Part shown: positions 62,636 to 64,000 of the stretch, piece by piece
How the letters are laid out: the number at the start of each line of letters is the position of its first letter
Position numbering within the stretch: position 1 is the first letter of the stretch
Assembly: GCA_963826515.1 (NCBI GenBank)
Contig: CAWGXI010000008.1
Location: 1 to 64,000, forward strand
DNA: 64,000 nucleotides
Direction: 5' to 3'
Source of the DNA: DATFVJ01 sp963826515
GTDB taxonomy: Bacteria; Actinomycetota; Actinomycetes; Streptosporangiales; Streptosporangiaceae
The notes under the pieces: generated by a model
Told to the model about the DNA's origin: nothing
What the model saw: the letters and a program-made list of their open reading frames with translations, nothing else
Database searches by the model: none
Position numbers and translations under genes: made by a program

Positions 62636-64000
62636 TCAGCCGTCCTTGCCACCGGGCCTGGTGTGCTTGGTACGCCCAGTACGCCCGGTGATCTCGCCAG
62701 GCTCGGCTATTGCGGGGCCACCGATGATTCCCGACTGGCCGTTGCCCTTCCCGGAACGGTCGGTGCCGTCCGTCACCGCGGTCAGCGCGAGTTCCTTCGG
62801 CGTCAGCACCGGCGGGCGGTCGGATGGCAGCCGCTTGCCGTAACCCGTATAGGACCCTCGGGTCGGGCGCTTCTGCACCGTCGCGAAAACGCGCATGACC
62901 TCGTCCCTGGACAGCGTTTCCTTGTCCATTAGCTGCAGAACCAGGTTGTCAAGCACGTCGCGGTACTGGACCAGGATCTCCCACGCCTCGTCGTGCGCGG
63001 ACTCGATAAGGCGCCTGACCTCGTCGTCGATGGACGAGGCGATCTCCTCCGAGTAATCCCTGGTGTGCGCCATCTCGCGGCCGAGGAACGGCTCACCATC
63101 GCCGGTACCGAACTTCCTGGCGCCAAGCCGCTCGCTCATGCCGAACTCGGTCATCATGCGGCGCGCGATCGACGTGGCCTTCTCGATGTCGTTGGCCGCG
63201 CCGGTGGTCGGCTCGTGGAACACAAGCTCTTCTGCCGTGCGCCCGCCGAGCAGCATCGCGAGCTGGTCCATCATCTCAGACCGGGTGATGAGGAACTTGT
63301 CCTCCGTGGGCAGCGCCATCGTGTAACCGAGCGCGCGACCGCGCGGCAAGATCGTGATCTTGTGCACCGGATCGGCGTTCGGCAGCGCGGAACCCACCAG
63401 TGCGTGGCCGCCCTCGTGATAGGCGATGATCTTCTTTTCCTTCTCCGACATCACCCGGGACTTGCGCTCTGGACCGGCCATCACCCGGTCAATGGCCTCC
63501 TCAAGCATGGCCATCGAGATCTGCTTGGCGTTCATCCGGGCCGTGAGCAGCGCGCCCTCGTTAATCACGTTGGCCAGGTCGGCGCCGGTAAAGCCGGGCG
63601 TACGCCGGGCGATCGTTTCCAGATCCACATCCGGGGTGAGGGGCTTGCCGCGAGCGTGCACCTGGAGGATGCCGCGGCGGCCAAGCATGTCCGGCCGGTC
63701 AATGACGATCTGCCTGTCAAAACGCCCAGGCCGCAGCAGCGCGGGATCCAGGATGTCCGGCCGGTTGGTCGCGGCGATGAGAATGACGCCGCCCTTGATA
63801 TCAAAGCCGTCCATCTCCACCAGCAACTGGTTCAGGGTCTGCTCACGCTCGTCATGACCGCCACCAAGACCAGCGCCACGATGCCGTCCGACCGCGTCGA
63901 TCTCATCGATGAAGACGATCGCAGGCGCGTTCGTTTTCGCCTGCTCGAACAGGTCACGGACCCGGGATGCGCCGACGCCCACGAACATCTCGACGAAGTC
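62636..64000 (-). CDS. ftsH: ATP-dependent zinc metalloprotease FtsH (partial, runs off the window)
   Basis: Membrane AAA+ protease. Only the last about 454 residues are present. The frame is open to base 64000, which codes DFVEMFVGVGASRVRDLFEQ of the AAA domain after Walker A. Visible motifs: IVFIDEIDAVG (Walker B), ATNRPDILDPALLRPGRFDR (second region of homology with Arg fingers), the zinc site AYHEGGHALVG and a distal Glu region. The C-terminal tail is Gly/Lys/Thr-rich. It heads the folE-folP direction of transcription, as in mycobacteria. Confidence 0.96.
   Translation of the reverse strand, partial: DFVEMFVGVGASRVRDLFEQAKTNAPAIVFIDEIDAVGRHRGAGLGGGHDEREQTLNQLLVEMDGFDIKGGVILIAATNRPDILDPALLRPGRFDRQIVIDRPDMLGRRGILQVHARGKPLTPDVDLETIARRTPGFTGADLANVINEGALLTARMNAKQISMAMLEEAIDRVMAGPERKSRVMSEKEKKIIAYHEGGHALVGSALPNADPVHKITILPRGRALGYTMALPTEDKFLITRSEMMDQLAMLLGGRTAEELVFHEPTTGAANDIEKATSIARRMMTEFGMSERLGARKFGTGDGEPFLGREMAHTRDYSEEIASSIDDEVRRLIESAHDEAWEILVQYRDVLDNLVLQLMDKETLSRDEVMRVFATVQKRPTRGSYTGYGKRLPSDRPPVLTPKELALTAVTDGTDRSGKGNGQSGIIGGPAIAEPGEITGRTGRTKHTRPGGKDG

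Overview
The window is high-GC DNA from an actinobacterium. CarD, the mycothiol glycosyltransferase MshA, SenX3-RegX3, Lsr2, DisA, an HbhA-like protein and a c-di-AMP riboswitch upstream of an NlpC/P60 hydrolase together point to that phylum. Gene order resembles, in pieces, two blocks known from Mycobacterium tuberculosis: Rv3579c-Rv3610c (rlmB, cysS, ispF, carD, radA, disA, mutY, clpC, lsr2, lysS, coaX, panC, folK-folB-folP-folE, ftsH) and Rv0474-Rv0491 (XRE regulator, hbhA-like, DUF2516, mshA, ybjN-like, gpm, senX3-regX3). The many GTG starts, the long low-complexity tails and the free-standing MprF-like lysyltransferase fit a filamentous or soil actinomycete (a Streptosporangiales-like lineage is a guess) better than a mycobacterium.

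Layout. 0-5.5 kb is an accessory zone: a broken universal stress protein, a P1B-5 metal ATPase with a C-terminal hemerythrin domain, and decayed insertion sequences. 5.5-13.4 kb holds a small membrane protein, rlmB-cysS, a homogentisate dioxygenase, a DUF2637-like repeat protein, and ispF-carD (without ispD). 13.7-24 kb holds a membrane-anchored thioredoxin-like protein, a UbiA prenyltransferase, a truncated DUF222 gene full of 18-bp repeats, a lipoprotein, regX3-senX3, gpm, mshA-ybjN and a macro-domain protein. 24-32 kb is mixed: an MMPL transporter relic next to a TetR gene, a BlaI regulator without its sensor, AlaX, DUF2516/HbhA-like/XRE, asparaginase, a BKACE enzyme, dtd, a frameshifted TetR gene and a sugar isomerase. 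32-41 kb has radA, disA, mutY, a clpC carrying one frameshift, and lsr2. 41-45 kb is gene-poor and repeat-rich. 45-64 kb has the riboswitch-controlled NlpC/P60 gene, lysS-coaX-nadC-nadB-panC-DUF2520 as a nearly continuous minus-strand operon, a MidA/nuoD pair, and DUF3180-folK-folB-SnoaL-folP-lysyltransferase-folE-ftsH (ftsH runs off the right edge).

How the genes work together. DisA makes c-di-AMP, and a c-di-AMP riboswitch precedes the cell-wall hydrolase about 11 kb away. nadB and nadC perform the first and third steps of de novo NAD synthesis; panC and coaX serve pantothenate/CoA synthesis; folE, folB, folK and folP serve folate. Many of these minus-strand genes overlap by 4 nt (ATGA or GTGA), which suggests translational coupling.

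The most distinctive features are: 15- or 18-bp in-frame minisatellites at the ends of otherwise ordinary enzymes (folK, nadB, a NuoD homologue, a DUF2520 protein, DUF222 and the DUF2637-like protein); a hairpin-bearing, MITE-like element whose terminal repeat supplies the lysS stop codon, with a partial second copy at 25.2 kb; single-base frameshifts in clpC and a tetR gene; and several strong, unassigned inverted repeats.
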